From positions 62,001-126,000 of the forward strand of contig SVCQ01000001.1 of assembly GCA_015058275.1 (NCBI GenBank): a stretch of 64,000 nt of DNA. Reading direction: 5' to 3'. The stretch comes from Clostridiales bacterium (GTDB lineage Bacteria; Bacillota; Clostridia; Peptostreptococcales; Anaerovoracaceae). This document shows, one piece after another, positions 45,501 through 52,694 of the stretch. The translations under genes were made by a program, and so were the position numbers. The notes under the pieces are model-generated. The model made no database searches. It saw only the letters and a program-made list of their open reading frames with translations, and was not told the origin of the DNA. The first letter of the stretch is position 1, and each line of letters begins with the position of its first letter.

Positions 45501-48500
45501 GTCAGTCTCTTAACATGCTGGCCGTCACTGTTATGGATAGCCTTGCCATCCTTGAGGCCCGCCTCTCTCTCCGCATCCGTCTCAGTCTGCGCATTCTTGT
45601 AGAATTCAGTCACATCGTAATCCTCAAAAGGAGCTCCGGCCAGCGGCATCATTACGAAGTCAAAGTTATCTCCATTCTTCCACTCGCGACCCATTATCCG
45701 CTTTTCAAGGCTTACGGTAACAGCTGTCTCGGCATCATATGTATTTGTAAATACAGGCGTGAACTGTGTACCCTTGCTTATATCACCCTGATACTTCTCT
45801 GGCTCATCATAAGCGACCTGCACCTGCAGCTGTGAAGTCCTGTTCTCTCGCACCTTGATATGCACGAAATGCTCTGTGCAGTCATATGTAAGGCCGTTGT
45901 TCCACTTTACGGATACAAGGGTCTGACCACTTGGAACACTCGGAAGAGTCTTGTCTGTAATATCAACAGTTGAAGTCTTTGTTTCTCCGTCTTCTTTATA
46001 GCTGTATGTATATGCGACCGGATAGCTTTGATTTCCACCTTCAGTCTTGACGATATCAGGCAGCTTCTCTTTCATTCTGTAGAAGAAATCTCCCTGCATA
46101 TGCCTGTCGGTGTGGTCATATACAAGATCACTCACTTTAAATGTGATTTCACCAAAACGCGCCAGACGCTCAAGCCCGCCGTTAGGATCAACGGTCTGAT
46201 GATTTGCTTTAGCATGAGTAACAGCAATTGCGTCCTTTCCGCTGCCTGTGGTTCTGGACATGCGCGATGTATCGGTGACAGGCATCGGGATCGCTAAGGT
46301 ATCATTTATCCTACTAATATTGTCTTTATCGTCGTATTCTGCCTTTCCTAACGGCTCGAGTATGAATTCAAAGTCATCCGTGCTCAGCCACTGGCGTCCC
46401 TGCAGCTGTTTAACAGCGGCTATGTTGGCGACATTAGTAGCCTTAACAGTATTCGTCACATACATGGTCCCGCTGTCGATAAAGATATTGTCGCCATCTT
46501 TGACAGTCTGCTGACTATCAGGCTGGACGCTTCTGTATGTAGTCTCATAAGCGTCGGATGTGTCGTCCTCTACAAGACGGTACACCGCACGGTATTTAGT
46601 GCCGCCTTCTGTAACATAGACTGGAAGATTCTTATTGAAGTGCGACTTGCCCTCTATGCGCAGACTTGAAATATCAGAAGAACCGGTATCGTGTTTCGGA
46701 TTCCCATCCTCATCGAGGAACTCGCCCCTGTCCACGTTATATACACTGCCGACATTAATCCAGAAATCTTCATCTTTAGTTGTGTCGGCTTTCCATGTAT
46801 CTTCTTTGCCTTTTACATAATCATCAGTGAGGCTGCCTTCTTCGGACAGATCAAAGAGGTGGCGCTGAAGTCTCAGTGTCACGTCTTCTACAGCCGGGCC
46901 ATTCTTCCATTCCTTGACGACCGGAATATCAATGGCCGCGGTATTCTCAAAGAAGGCCGCCGGCGTATATTCATATTTACTATCTGAAGGATCAGCTCCT
47001 GCAGGCGCGACGGTACCGGCAGGGATCGTAGTCCCGCCCTGTTCAGTGTCATTCTTGTATACGAGGATCTGTGTGGTCATAGGCTCTTCCGAGCACGCCG
47101 CATCGTGCCAGTAGGACTTGTCAAGACTGAGTGTTCCGTCCTGGTTGTCAGTGACCACTACCTTCATATATACCCGCCTGCTGTCGAGGATCAGATACTT
47201 ATCGTTCGCAGCTGTACTCGGATCCTTTGATGAAGTATACGGCCTTTCATATATCTCATAGATAAAGGTATCCGTAGCCTTTCCGTCTGCTGTTTCGTGT
47301 GCGAGGTCGCCTACCTTAAAGTAGCCGTCCAGATCTGACTTCGTCGCGCGATAAGCGCCGCCGCTGCCTGACTCACCTGCAGATGCAGGAACAAAAATGT
47401 TTCCGCTGCCTGACGGTACCACCTTTTGCTTTGTATTATAGGTGATCGTTGCGGTAGTATCTCCCTCAGGCTCTGTTATCGCATTGCCGTTTTCAGATGT
47501 TCTGACTATAGAACCCGGAAGGTTGGAGAAGTAGAAGCTGAAGCTGTCACCGCTGCTGAACTCCCTGCCATCTATATGCTTAATTATATGAGCATTTATC
47601 TTCGCGCTTGCGTCGTAACTGTTGACAAACGTAGGAGTATCATTCTTCCACACAAGTCCGCTACCTGAAGGCGACGGATCCCAGGATATACTGGTGCTAA
47701 CTCTTCCTCCTGTATTTGTGGCGACGACCCTGACAATGCTTGTCTTGGCCCTCCACACAGAAGCATCCGGATCCTGTGCAGCATATGTGATTCCCTTATC
47801 ATCCTTTTGTTTGACAGGTTGAGCGTTCGCATCTCCTGTTTTTACCTCGTATATCTTATAATAATATGTCTTTGGCTCTTCTTGCTGTATCGAGCTTGCA
47901 GGTATAGATATAGGCGCAAATGACACAAGGCGTCCGCGGGCTGAGGCCGACGTATTATTATTGGTCGCTGTTCCTATCTGAGTAAATGCACTGCCGTTGT
48001 ATGGAAGCGGAACCTGTGCTTTATCTCCAGCTTCACTTTCCGTAAAGTCAACAGCCTTTCCAGTGTTATCCACGCCTTTGATCGGCTCTATCTTGAAGTA
48101 GAAGGCGTCGCTGTTATTCCAGTTGCGGCCCTCAAGAACCTTGATCACGTTTATATTCGCGGTACCGTCAGAAACATTTTTATTGGTATTTGCAACGCTG
48201 AGGCCGTCGCTGCTGTAATCCGCCTCATAGCGTGTGTCTGTCGCGCTTCCGCTCGAATTCGTCTCATAGACCCTATAGATATATTCTTTGCCGTTCAGAT
48301 CATATTTCGGCAGATTCTCAAATACATATGACTCTTCGTCGCCCGGCGCCGCATCTTCATAGGTGAAGACGGACGATACAAAGAGATGGCTCGCGCCGCT
48401 GACAGGCTTCCAGCCCTCGATAAGCTCGCTGCCGGATCCATACGGAGACCATGTATTGATCGTTTTGCCAGTGTCGATCGAGCTCTGAACCTCTTTGATC

Positions 48501-51500
48501 GCAGTCTGCGAGCTGTCTGTCTGTGCTACCGTAGTACGGTAAAGCTGGAATCTCACATTGGCATTCGCGCCCTTTATCCAGTATTTGGTCGCAGTAATAT
48601 CAAGGAGCTGGACATTGTTGACTCTGATAGTCGCCGAAGTCGTCTCCTTTTTATTGTCATCATATGTGCGTTTTATATCAGAGGAATTTACACTTGCAGT
48701 GTCTGACGCATCGCCTGAAGAACCATTTGTTTTCGTATATGACACCGAATATGAATCCGTATACTTTGACGGCACAGTCTCGCCCAGTCTGTATGTGACA
48801 GGCGATCCGTTCTCGTATGCCGGAAGATCGGTGAAAACAGCATTCCATGTGTTGTCATCAGTCTTCTCAGTCTCTCTGTTCTTCGCATCGCCTTCATCCG
48901 CTGTGCCGTTAAGAGGCAAATCTGCTATTCTCGACTCGATACCATTGACTGATTTATATAAAGATACCGTTACTGATCCCGGTCGTTTGCTGTCATGGTT
49001 GCTGTTGTCATCCCAGATCTTTTGCGCGTTAATTGTGATCTTCTGAGGATCATGTGTATTCGTTACCTGGACAGTCTGGTCGCGCTTTGTAGCCGAGCTG
49101 CCGTCGGCAGACACGGTCGCAAGACTGAATGTAGTTTTGTCGTATGAAGGGGTATATATCCCATCTGTGATGATATCACCTGTTTCCTTCAGGCGATATG
49201 AAACAAGCTTGCCGCCTCTGAAAGCCGGCAGATCATTCCATGTATACGCGCTGTTATCAGATGATATATATCCTCCGTTATAACTTACCCTGACACTTGC
49301 CGTTGTCCCCTCACCGGAGCCCGCCGAAGCAGGGATGATCATATCTGTCCAATCTGTATCCTGAGCGCTTGATGGATCAGCTACTGTAGTCCACTGCAGC
49401 GTAACTTCAGGCAGATTGGCTGTATCTGTCGGGCGCTTCGCATCCTGGTTATTATTATCGGCCCATATCTTGCTTACAAGGACGCCGGCCGTCAAAGGTT
49501 CATCCTTTACCGAAAGTGTTTTTGCATCTTTGTTCCAGCCCTTTGATGCATCGGAATTTGTGCCGAATATTAGGTCGAAAAGGATCTGCCACCATTTAGT
49601 GCTGTGGCCGTCGTCGGCATTCTTTAATTCGATCTTATTGAGTTCGGGATCGATCTTGAATTCGTAAACAGTACTGTTGTCCTTGTATCCGACCGGGGCC
49701 TTAGACTCTTTGATCCAGTATGTTCCGGCTTCATTAAAAGTGACATCAGCCCCACCACTCTCATTTGTAGTTACGGTATTTGACACTACCTTTCCTTTGC
49801 CGGTAGCGGAATTCTGCGACGCTTTGGTCGTGCAGCCTGAATCCGTATACACCGAAAAATCCGCGCCTACAAGCGTCTCGTTTGTATTCGTATCAGTCTT
49901 TGTTATGCTGAGGCTTACCGGATTGTAATTCTCTTCTGTGATCGCCTTGTTTGTGAATGACTTACTGTATCCAACAAGATCGCCGGAAGTGTTATACACG
50001 TTAGTAAGCTCTGTCTGTGTGGTGGACCATCCTTCTAGAGAGTTTTCACTTACCGTATATGTAACAGCTTTTGCGTTGTTTATAGTCGGGAGATCTTTGA
50101 ATACCGCCTTATACTCATAATCATTTACCCTATATGTGTTGTCTGTGGTACTATCTGCTGTATCACTCTCCGTGTTTTTGATCGTCAGAGTAAGATCTTT
50201 TCCATCTTCTTCTCCGTTGAGATCCACTGTTGCGCCATCCGAGTTCACAGCGCTCAGCGTAAATGTAACATCCGGCCTGCTATAAGAATTCTTATCCGCA
50301 GGCGTCTTTTCTTTAATATCTTTATCATCCCATATTTTTGTCACTTCAACATATACAGTCTGCGGCACATGCTCGTTTTTGACGCTGACAGTCTGATATT
50401 TAAGGGCCTTATCTTTGGTGTCCGCATTAACAAGGTCGAAGCTGTCTCTGCTGTATTGAGCATTCTTATACAGTGCAAGGCCCGGATCGGGATCCTCGAC
50501 TAGCTTGTAGAGAATCGATCTTGAGACCTTTCCGGAATCGTCATATGTATAAACAGGCAGATATTCCCATGTATAAGGATGATTTGATGTCCCGTTCTGG
50601 ATATAGTAAATGCCGTCTTTATACGAAGATTGAGTATCCTGGCCTGTCGGAACTGGCTGCTCTGAGATGCCTGTGACATTCTGCCATGTCGTGCCTCCGT
50701 CTACAGAGCGCTGCAGTTTTACCTTAGGCATCGATGATGCGTTTTTACGAAGCCTGTCCGCGTCATCATTATCCTTCCATTCTTTTGAAACATACAGATC
50801 CGCTGTCGTAGCCTCCCAGGTGACAGCTATATCTTCATCCGCTAGCGCATGAGGCAGCACGAGTGAATATGTGCCGTCATCCTTGTATTGTAAAGTCGCT
50901 GTCTTTCCCGCGGCCGTTGTTACAGTCAGCGAATCTCCCTTCTTCATCTTGCTGACAGCTTCACCATTGAATTTCACCTCAGTGCCATTGAGGCTAAGCT
51001 TTGACAGCTTGTAGCCGGTCTCAGGTGTCATCGTATAGGAGACAGTCTTGCCTTCTGTGATTACATAAGCGCCCGGACCCAGAACGGTTCCGCCGTCTGT
51101 CAGTGTAGCTCCATAATTGCCTTCACTTGTCGTCTGTATCGTTCCGTGAGGGCCCGTGCTTGATGTATAGCGGTACCATATCTGCACGCTGTTAAAGGCA
51201 GGTGTATTCATCGCGCTGTTGCTCGCGGCATGTCCCGTCGCGGTCACCTTGATACCGGCACCGGCATCAGCAAGCGTTACAAAACCGCTCGAATAGCTGT
51301 CATCGCTGCCCCCATACGAAGGGCTCCCAGACGAGTTTCCCACATATTTATTTGAAATAAACTTTATAGCGCCATTGCTAGCTGAGACACTTGGATAGAA
51401 GTATGCATTGTTAGTACCTGAAGTTTTCGGATTGTCAGGTATACCGTTGTCATTGGATCTGACATATACGTTCTTCGACACTTTGCCGCTGTTTATACTC

Positions 51501-52498
51501 ATCGCTTCTGAGAAGAAACTGAATTCTGGACTATTTGCATATGAATACCAGAGAGGCTTGCCTACATTGTTCTGATTAAGACAGCCCGGGTCTCTGTCGA
51601 GATTGATACCTGCCATCGCGAAGACGAAGCTACCATTGACAGGCGATTCGTTATCATCGACTATCTGATAAGTAGCATCCAGACTGTGACCCTCTACAGG
51701 ATAAGGTGCGTTGATGTTGGAAAAAGACGATCCATAATTTCTTGCTACATCATTAATTAAACTCTGTGCATTATTTCTGTACGAGACATTCATAAAATTT
51801 GTGTTGTCGGTACTGCCGTACGAAAAAGCCGATCCGTTCGCAAGATAGACTGCGCCGTTAAATTTCTGCTGTCCCTGCGGAGCAGCCAGATAACGCTGAT
51901 CTACGTATATCTTTGCATTCGAATAAGTTATCTTGAGATTAGCTCTCGATCCGTCAGGGAGGATCGCAGCGTCCTTAAAGATATATGAAAACAGATTGCC
52001 CTTAAGCTCATTGACCTCTCCTGGCACCAGCTGTTTTAAGCCTGATGCGGCAGTAGGATCATATCCTACGACATTGCCGTTTACTTTTTTGATACCGGCA
52101 AGGATATTAGGATCTGTGGTCTCCACCTTAAAAGTTCCCTTATTCATTCCTACCTTGTCCTGATCAATGAATATGGTCCCTAGAGGAAGTCCCGCAGCAA
52201 ATGTAGTTGCGGAGGTAGTACTGCCTGATTGTATGACTCCGGATACTGTATAAGGACCATAACCCGGGCCATATTGAGCAGTTATATCCTTTTCGCCAAT
52301 ATATGTAGTTATATTTGTCTTATAGTTTTCATCAGACGGTACGGTGTTTGTCAGATCATCCGCAAACGCCGGCGATACACTGCCAAAAGCCATTGCGACA
52401 CAAACCACGGCCGCTGCTATCACCGCCGCTATGCCGCGCTTCCCCTGCTTCTTCGAAATGTTTTTACCCTTACTCTTTTGATAAATGTTCTTATCCAT
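36593..52498 (-). CDS. giant Cna_B/pilin-repeat surface adhesin
   Basis: A single uninterrupted frame of about 5,300 residues. Signal peptide at 1-50 (basic KKQGKRG, hydrophobic AAVIAAAVVCVAMAFG, cut after SPAFA). An N-terminal adhesin-like region reaches about residue 560. Then about 31 Ig-like repeats of 100-230 residues follow: about 24 Cna_B type (each opens like VTKVWDD and closes like VTNTH), six of the Spy0128 pilin-linkage type (VLEGRNW, HIDGREF, QLQGRQW, RIMGREW, YIGSDW, AINGRNF) and one SpaA-like (SITKTDTNTNETLVGADF, about 860). Conserved Lys and Asn suit intramolecular isopeptide bonds. Two B-repeat-like domains end with FTGWAL and FLGWIK, then VGTGDD, a membrane helix and QRKRS: a degenerate sortase signal. 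The ATG at 52498 has AAGGA upstream; another at 52516 does not. No sortase gene is in the window. Confidence 0.9.
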   Translation of the reverse strand: MDKNIYQKSKGKNISKKQGKRGIAAVIAAAVVCVAMAFGSVSPAFADDLTNTVPSDENYKTNITTYIGEKDITAQYGPGYGPYTVSGVIQSGSTTSATTFAAGLPLGTIFIDQDKVGMNKGTFKVETTDPNILAGIKKVNGNVVGYDPTAASGLKQLVPGEVNELKGNLFSYIFKDAAILPDGSRANLKITYSNAKIYVDQRYLAAPQGQQKFNGAVYLANGSAFSYGSTDNTNFMNVSYRNNAQSLINDVARNYGSSFSNINAPYPVEGHSLDATYQIVDDNESPVNGSFVFAMAGINLDRDPGCLNQNNVGKPLWYSYANSPEFSFFSEAMSINSGKVSKNVYVRSNDNGIPDNPKTSGTNNAYFYPSVSASNGAIKFISNKYVGNSSGSPSYGGSDDSYSSGFVTLADAGAGIKVTATGHAASNSAMNTPAFNSVQIWYRYTSSTGPHGTIQTTSEGNYGATLTDGGTVLGPGAYVITEGKTVSYTMTPETGYKLSKLSLNGTEVKFNGEAVSKMKKGDSLTVTTAAGKTATLQYKDDGTYSLVLPHALADEDIAVTWEATTADLYVSKEWKDNDDADRLRKNASSMPKVKLQRSVDGGTTWQNVTGISEQPVPTGQDTQSSYKDGIYYIQNGTSNHPYTWEYLPVYTYDDSGKVSRSILYKLVEDPDPGLALYKNAQYSRDSFDLVNADTKDKALKYQTVSVKNEHVPQTVYVEVTKIWDDKDIKEKTPADKNSYSRPDVTFTLSAVNSDGATVDLNGEEDGKDLTLTIKNTESDTADSTTDNTYRVNDYEYKAVFKDLPTINNAKAVTYTVSENSLEGWSTTQTELTNVYNTSGDLVGYSKSFTNKAITEENYNPVSLSITKTDTNTNETLVGADFSVYTDSGCTTKASQNSATGKGKVVSNTVTTNESGGADVTFNEAGTYWIKESKAPVGYKDNSTVYEFKIDPELNKIELKNADDGHSTKWWQILFDLIFGTNSDASKGWNKDAKTLSVKDEPLTAGVLVSKIWADNNNQDAKRPTDTANLPEVTLQWTTVADPSSAQDTDWTDMIIPASAGSGEGTTASVRVSYNGGYISSDNSAYTWNDLPAFRGGKLVSYRLKETGDIITDGIYTPSYDKTTFSLATVSADGSSATKRDQTVQVTNTHDPQKITINAQKIWDDNSNHDSKRPGSVTVSLYKSVNGIESRIADLPLNGTADEGDAKNRETEKTDDNTWNAVFTDLPAYENGSPVTYRLGETVPSKYTDSYSVSYTKTNGSSGDASDTASVNSSDIKRTYDDNKKETTSATIRVNNVQLLDITATKYWIKGANANVRFQLYRTTVAQTDSSQTAIKEVQSSIDTGKTINTWSPYGSGSELIEGWKPVSGASHLFVSSVFTYEDAAPGDEESYVFENLPKYDLNGKEYIYRVYETNSSGSATDTRYEADYSSDGLSVANTNKNVSDGTANINVIKVLEGRNWNNSDAFYFKIEPIKGVDNTGKAVDFTESEAGDKAQVPLPYNGSAFTQIGTATNNNTSASARGRLVSFAPISIPASSIQQEEPKTYYYKIYEVKTGDANAQPVKQKDDKGITYAAQDPDASVWRAKTSIVRVVATNTGGRVSTSISWDPSPSGSGLVWKNDTPTFVNSYDASAKINAHIIKHIDGREFSSGDSFSFYFSNLPGSIVRTSENGNAITEPEGDTTATITYNTKQKVVPSGSGNIFVPASAGESGSGGAYRATKSDLDGYFKVGDLAHETADGKATDTFIYEIYERPYTSSKDPSTAANDKYLILDSRRVYMKVVVTDNQDGTLSLDKSYWHDAACSEEPMTTQILVYKNDTEQGGTTIPAGTVAPAGADPSDSKYEYTPAAFFENTAAIDIPVVKEWKNGPAVEDVTLRLQRHLFDLSEEGSLTDDYVKGKEDTWKADTTKDEDFWINVGSVYNVDRGEFLDEDGNPKHDTGSSDISSLRIEGKSHFNKNLPVYVTEGGTKYRAVYRLVEDDTSDAYETTYRSVQPDSQQTVKDGDNIFIDSGTMYVTNTVKATNVANIAAVKQLQGRQWLSTDDFEFILEPLGKAEYDDKDNISRINDTLAIPMPVTDTSRMSRTTGSGKDAIAVTHAKANHQTVDPNGGLERLARFGEITFKVSDLVYDHTDRHMQGDFFYRMKEKLPDIVKTEGGNQSYPVAYTYSYKEDGETKTSTVDITDKTLPSVPSGQTLVSVKWNNGLTYDCTEHFVHIKVRENRTSQLQVQVAYDEPEKYQGDISKGTQFTPVFTNTYDAETAVTVSLEKRIMGREWKNGDNFDFVMMPLAGAPFEDYDVTEFYKNAQTETDAEREAGLKDGKAIHNSDGQHVKRLTVTNASEPVQILSMPKIKVTFSELNRKTKTDGELKYSNGTTPVPAGTRYGQFMYALEETDEFNKLNENSTDLIEDDDTEYARVTVIDKSDGTLDYYVEMFVDRYAKTRRYVPDAQGEPTSQPAGNAIFVNQFKRDLSVTKAWAGAATSDVTLRLQWSVDEGNNKNWYNVDGTNWLAGIDGTKTISKNAEGNALTVTWKDLPAYANISRNDDKTGTTSDDKELNDKWIYYNVIELPVDNVDIRYNKSAYSSGDTINTKESDGTTSKYATESFHTGSEKGDDGKYVDPVNRVNNLYVTNFPHDIRGEVSFAVVKQYIGSDWDDEVFSFIAEPVKSKLGGATEYTDYNETNNKMPAFNTNVVTAKKDSPKVSVNERVAYFGPLVIKRSDLGYDASSRKMKGEFVYRIREIVPDGAVKVTEGSGDGAKTVYYSVDSEGNWIRYTGDTHLVNIAAVDDGNSIDATVTFDGRDAGQFVPVFTNYSMVKVPLGGTKTWVGGDDSEHVNGLVTLDDNDNITAATDSLGLKLYRKLDSQEAASEVTADEAGRKLVAVWLSENRTSTVTGYARIDNPSDVISIEAYNALDDTEKAAYQEVRTASIERTANEKGNGSYVIKAKDGNEFVDPILNSVDENGNRYTYSIAESSVPSGYTAKTNGMNVINTYSRNDSISVSKTWDDDNDAEGLRPDQINVHLYKEVTVQDGEGSQTKKIQVEVHNHEIEKQEGDVYPTVTWDDLPVYDSDGKKIKYIVEEEAVSGYTSTYSPDNKAHYYEKGSEQIKIELDGDTSTKQTIDIKNSLTPATDSLKVTKVWDDGSNVDGKRPESVTFEVYEYVWNKTDKKYDAAKKVSDKTLSLTASKAKKTTTGEGDSATTTTDTNTWEGKVTGLARTKNGKTVIYTVKEQTDPVSSDYEKAAVTGDQVSGFTVTNKHTPETTTASITKKWVDKNNVLNTRPKTVKFRLMRTYDGLNTPQQVDRPSDKTQKVVVKLSADDGENDDSDTWSKTIRNLPANILVNGQSKPITYFWQEVVPKGYKAAGKFNNTEIEAVEGDGTSTVAVDNNSTVTNTMVTGELDVTKTWDDSNDHYKLRPSANDFGAKIRLFAGNTEITDFTDTTGITKTVSEGAEGRTNEFFVKFTGLPVFDASGNKITYRIDESEIDGYSIDGTPVLTTSLSKAQGETAYKGGIGLTNKHTPDTVDVEVTKNWFDKDGYSHVNIDGYKSKLKLYADGVEVTDSYADKLTVTNADTSSSEALSPQFDIKWSGLPKYKAVGSGSSYRLEEIVYKVTEEHITGYAEQPSYNNAGSNDKSNRKKTDAAYNGGAINNVQLVSVDVEKTWEDNGNHDGKRGSVEVTLYRNGVEVGKKTLTENNAADGGVFNRSVDGNTWTWTKVWTGLAYADNNGTPYNYTATETDKPSGFLALSSASIRQILLNSWNDAKDTMTFRVTNQHDDDKLSFSISKIWDDHSDADNLRPDTVSYTLYQEYEEQARTAVTSLPTGASVSGGAFENGKIKQIVNITDKTQGTVSTVTLTGMPKYAAGGKEISYSVEETAVTGYTTEVTGGQDAGFTVTNTHVPTSVSVTPSLQKAINGRNFKSSDDLLGSKDKFTFVIEAATPGAPMPAKDHVTIDNLEGRLYPFSFDEITFTGKDMSDTLTAGSTKEFAYNVTEVNGGRTIDDLTYSAKTLTYTVTLERKSDGTIAVKSAVWSGGDGEQKDTFTNNYGGSIDLTLRKVWIDNDDDATVIKVRPSEVNIRVKATATAETSALVDKGFTRDTAAGTEAFEYTKTVRLTGSLDVSKWEDSTSLAGLPKYDSNGSRIVYSVSEDRVANYEEAEIDKKTDLFIITNTYDSLTFTGIKKWVDNATHDNATELNNKLTLQRSTDPDNDSSWENVTGYHIHWKNDGRKVDSSYTQSFEITGLPKEQSKDTRYVYRVVENLGSDYETYHKSYSNTDDTSTTTFNEADQTDALYNGGTVTNTLGDIEISGNKTWIGGSESDRVNADENGADMLGLALYRHVKGSTDAPVRLTKDDSGKDLVVVWTHKTGNSSYVFKAKGSGSEVVAATLKQFEDGTHKEYIYTVAEESEEVLAKYHATYHGLDITNTANDRQTITAQKVWAGDDDDKTHRKEVSLQLYQTVDGAKKAVGNPVKVATGNNHEESMIATWADMPLYSDDHRITYTVEETGTPVGYTSTVEYGATVEGSTEESWTSEPGENWNYKVRVTNTLGVDSTKMIVEKKWDDSNDQDGIRPDSVTVSLMNGSEKAKDINGDEVADITLNEANNWKDTFENLPKTDARGKAIEYSVTEAAVEGYDAGYTYNKDRTKAVITNTHGTGKETITATKVWKDEPETIGTSLRTDVVLHLYGMDGDRIVYDAGPKTIKKNTDAASGDNAGTASWSDVPKRHYQNKDLDWKIVEEPVFGYSGKVSGNKTDGFTVTNSYTGPKARVTVKKEWKDTYYDNYSGRPDKVTYELWKKVGESEAQKVEDKTVNVENDGSASYTWTDLPVTEKVETAADMEGEEAAVIELPVLYTVKEKPLDGDLGYLDPVIEATSTPGVFNAVNIHKTELKNIKVRKVWNDENDHDGLRPDHITVIVNNNKGLDVQKANITADESWTHTFRGLPVTDADGNKVTYEVEEKTVDGYSTVISQDAAGPDEHTDSYTITNTHGNQFITLEATKKWDESDGDKSGRHEVTFHLVKIYDEEGSGARKVLKGETDRTVATGNNHEENLTAVWNHLPTMEKGRRVFYTVEEADVDGYNCTVHDVIDSGRRTSPDEGSEQIFTVEVENAKGVIPPRGDVIYVDPRNPAGHFGSDRMIVSSKRYETTDEAKAAAEGLTDKPADPKHDGVKFTGWALNWDDNDNYVLVATYSDIPKEVIPIVTYIDPQSGDPILVSVKSKDPYSVKVPDAPKHKGLRFLGWIKVKDEAGNTIFVAQYAPKASSTAGKGKGVGTGDDQNTEFALWIMVLMLSASLLAIYAYQRKRS

Positions 52499-52544
52499 TG
52501 CGTCTCTGTCCTTCATCTAAAAAAAGACATATTTATACACACTT

Positions 52545-52574
52545 ATGGTAGCACAAAGGACCTTGGAATTTCAA
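52545..52574 (-). promoter_or_regulatory. promoter of the giant adhesin gene
   Basis: TTGAAA (52569-52574), 18 nt, TACCAT (52545-52550) on the minus strand, giving a leader of about 40 nt, too short for a riboswitch. Confidence 0.55.
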
Positions 52575-52604
52575 CGTTTCTAAATTTGATCTGTGAGAGC
52601 AATA

Positions 52605-52634
52605 TTGTTTTTATGCAGACCGCTTTGATACAAT
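52605..52634 (+). promoter_or_regulatory. promoter of the EAL gene
   Basis: TTGTTT (52605-52610), 18 nt, TACAAT (52629-52634), about 60 nt before the EAL ATG; divergent from the adhesin promoter 30 nt away. Confidence 0.6.
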
Positions 52635-52694
52635 CCAGGTGTAAAGGATATCGCTATTTGGGATGGCGATCATAAAGATTTAAGGGAGACGTTC

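Noticed and set aside
52499..52694. c-di-GMP riboswitch between the adhesin and EAL genes
   Set aside because: Leaders of about 40-60 nt are too short and the conserved GCACAGGGCAAACC core is absent.
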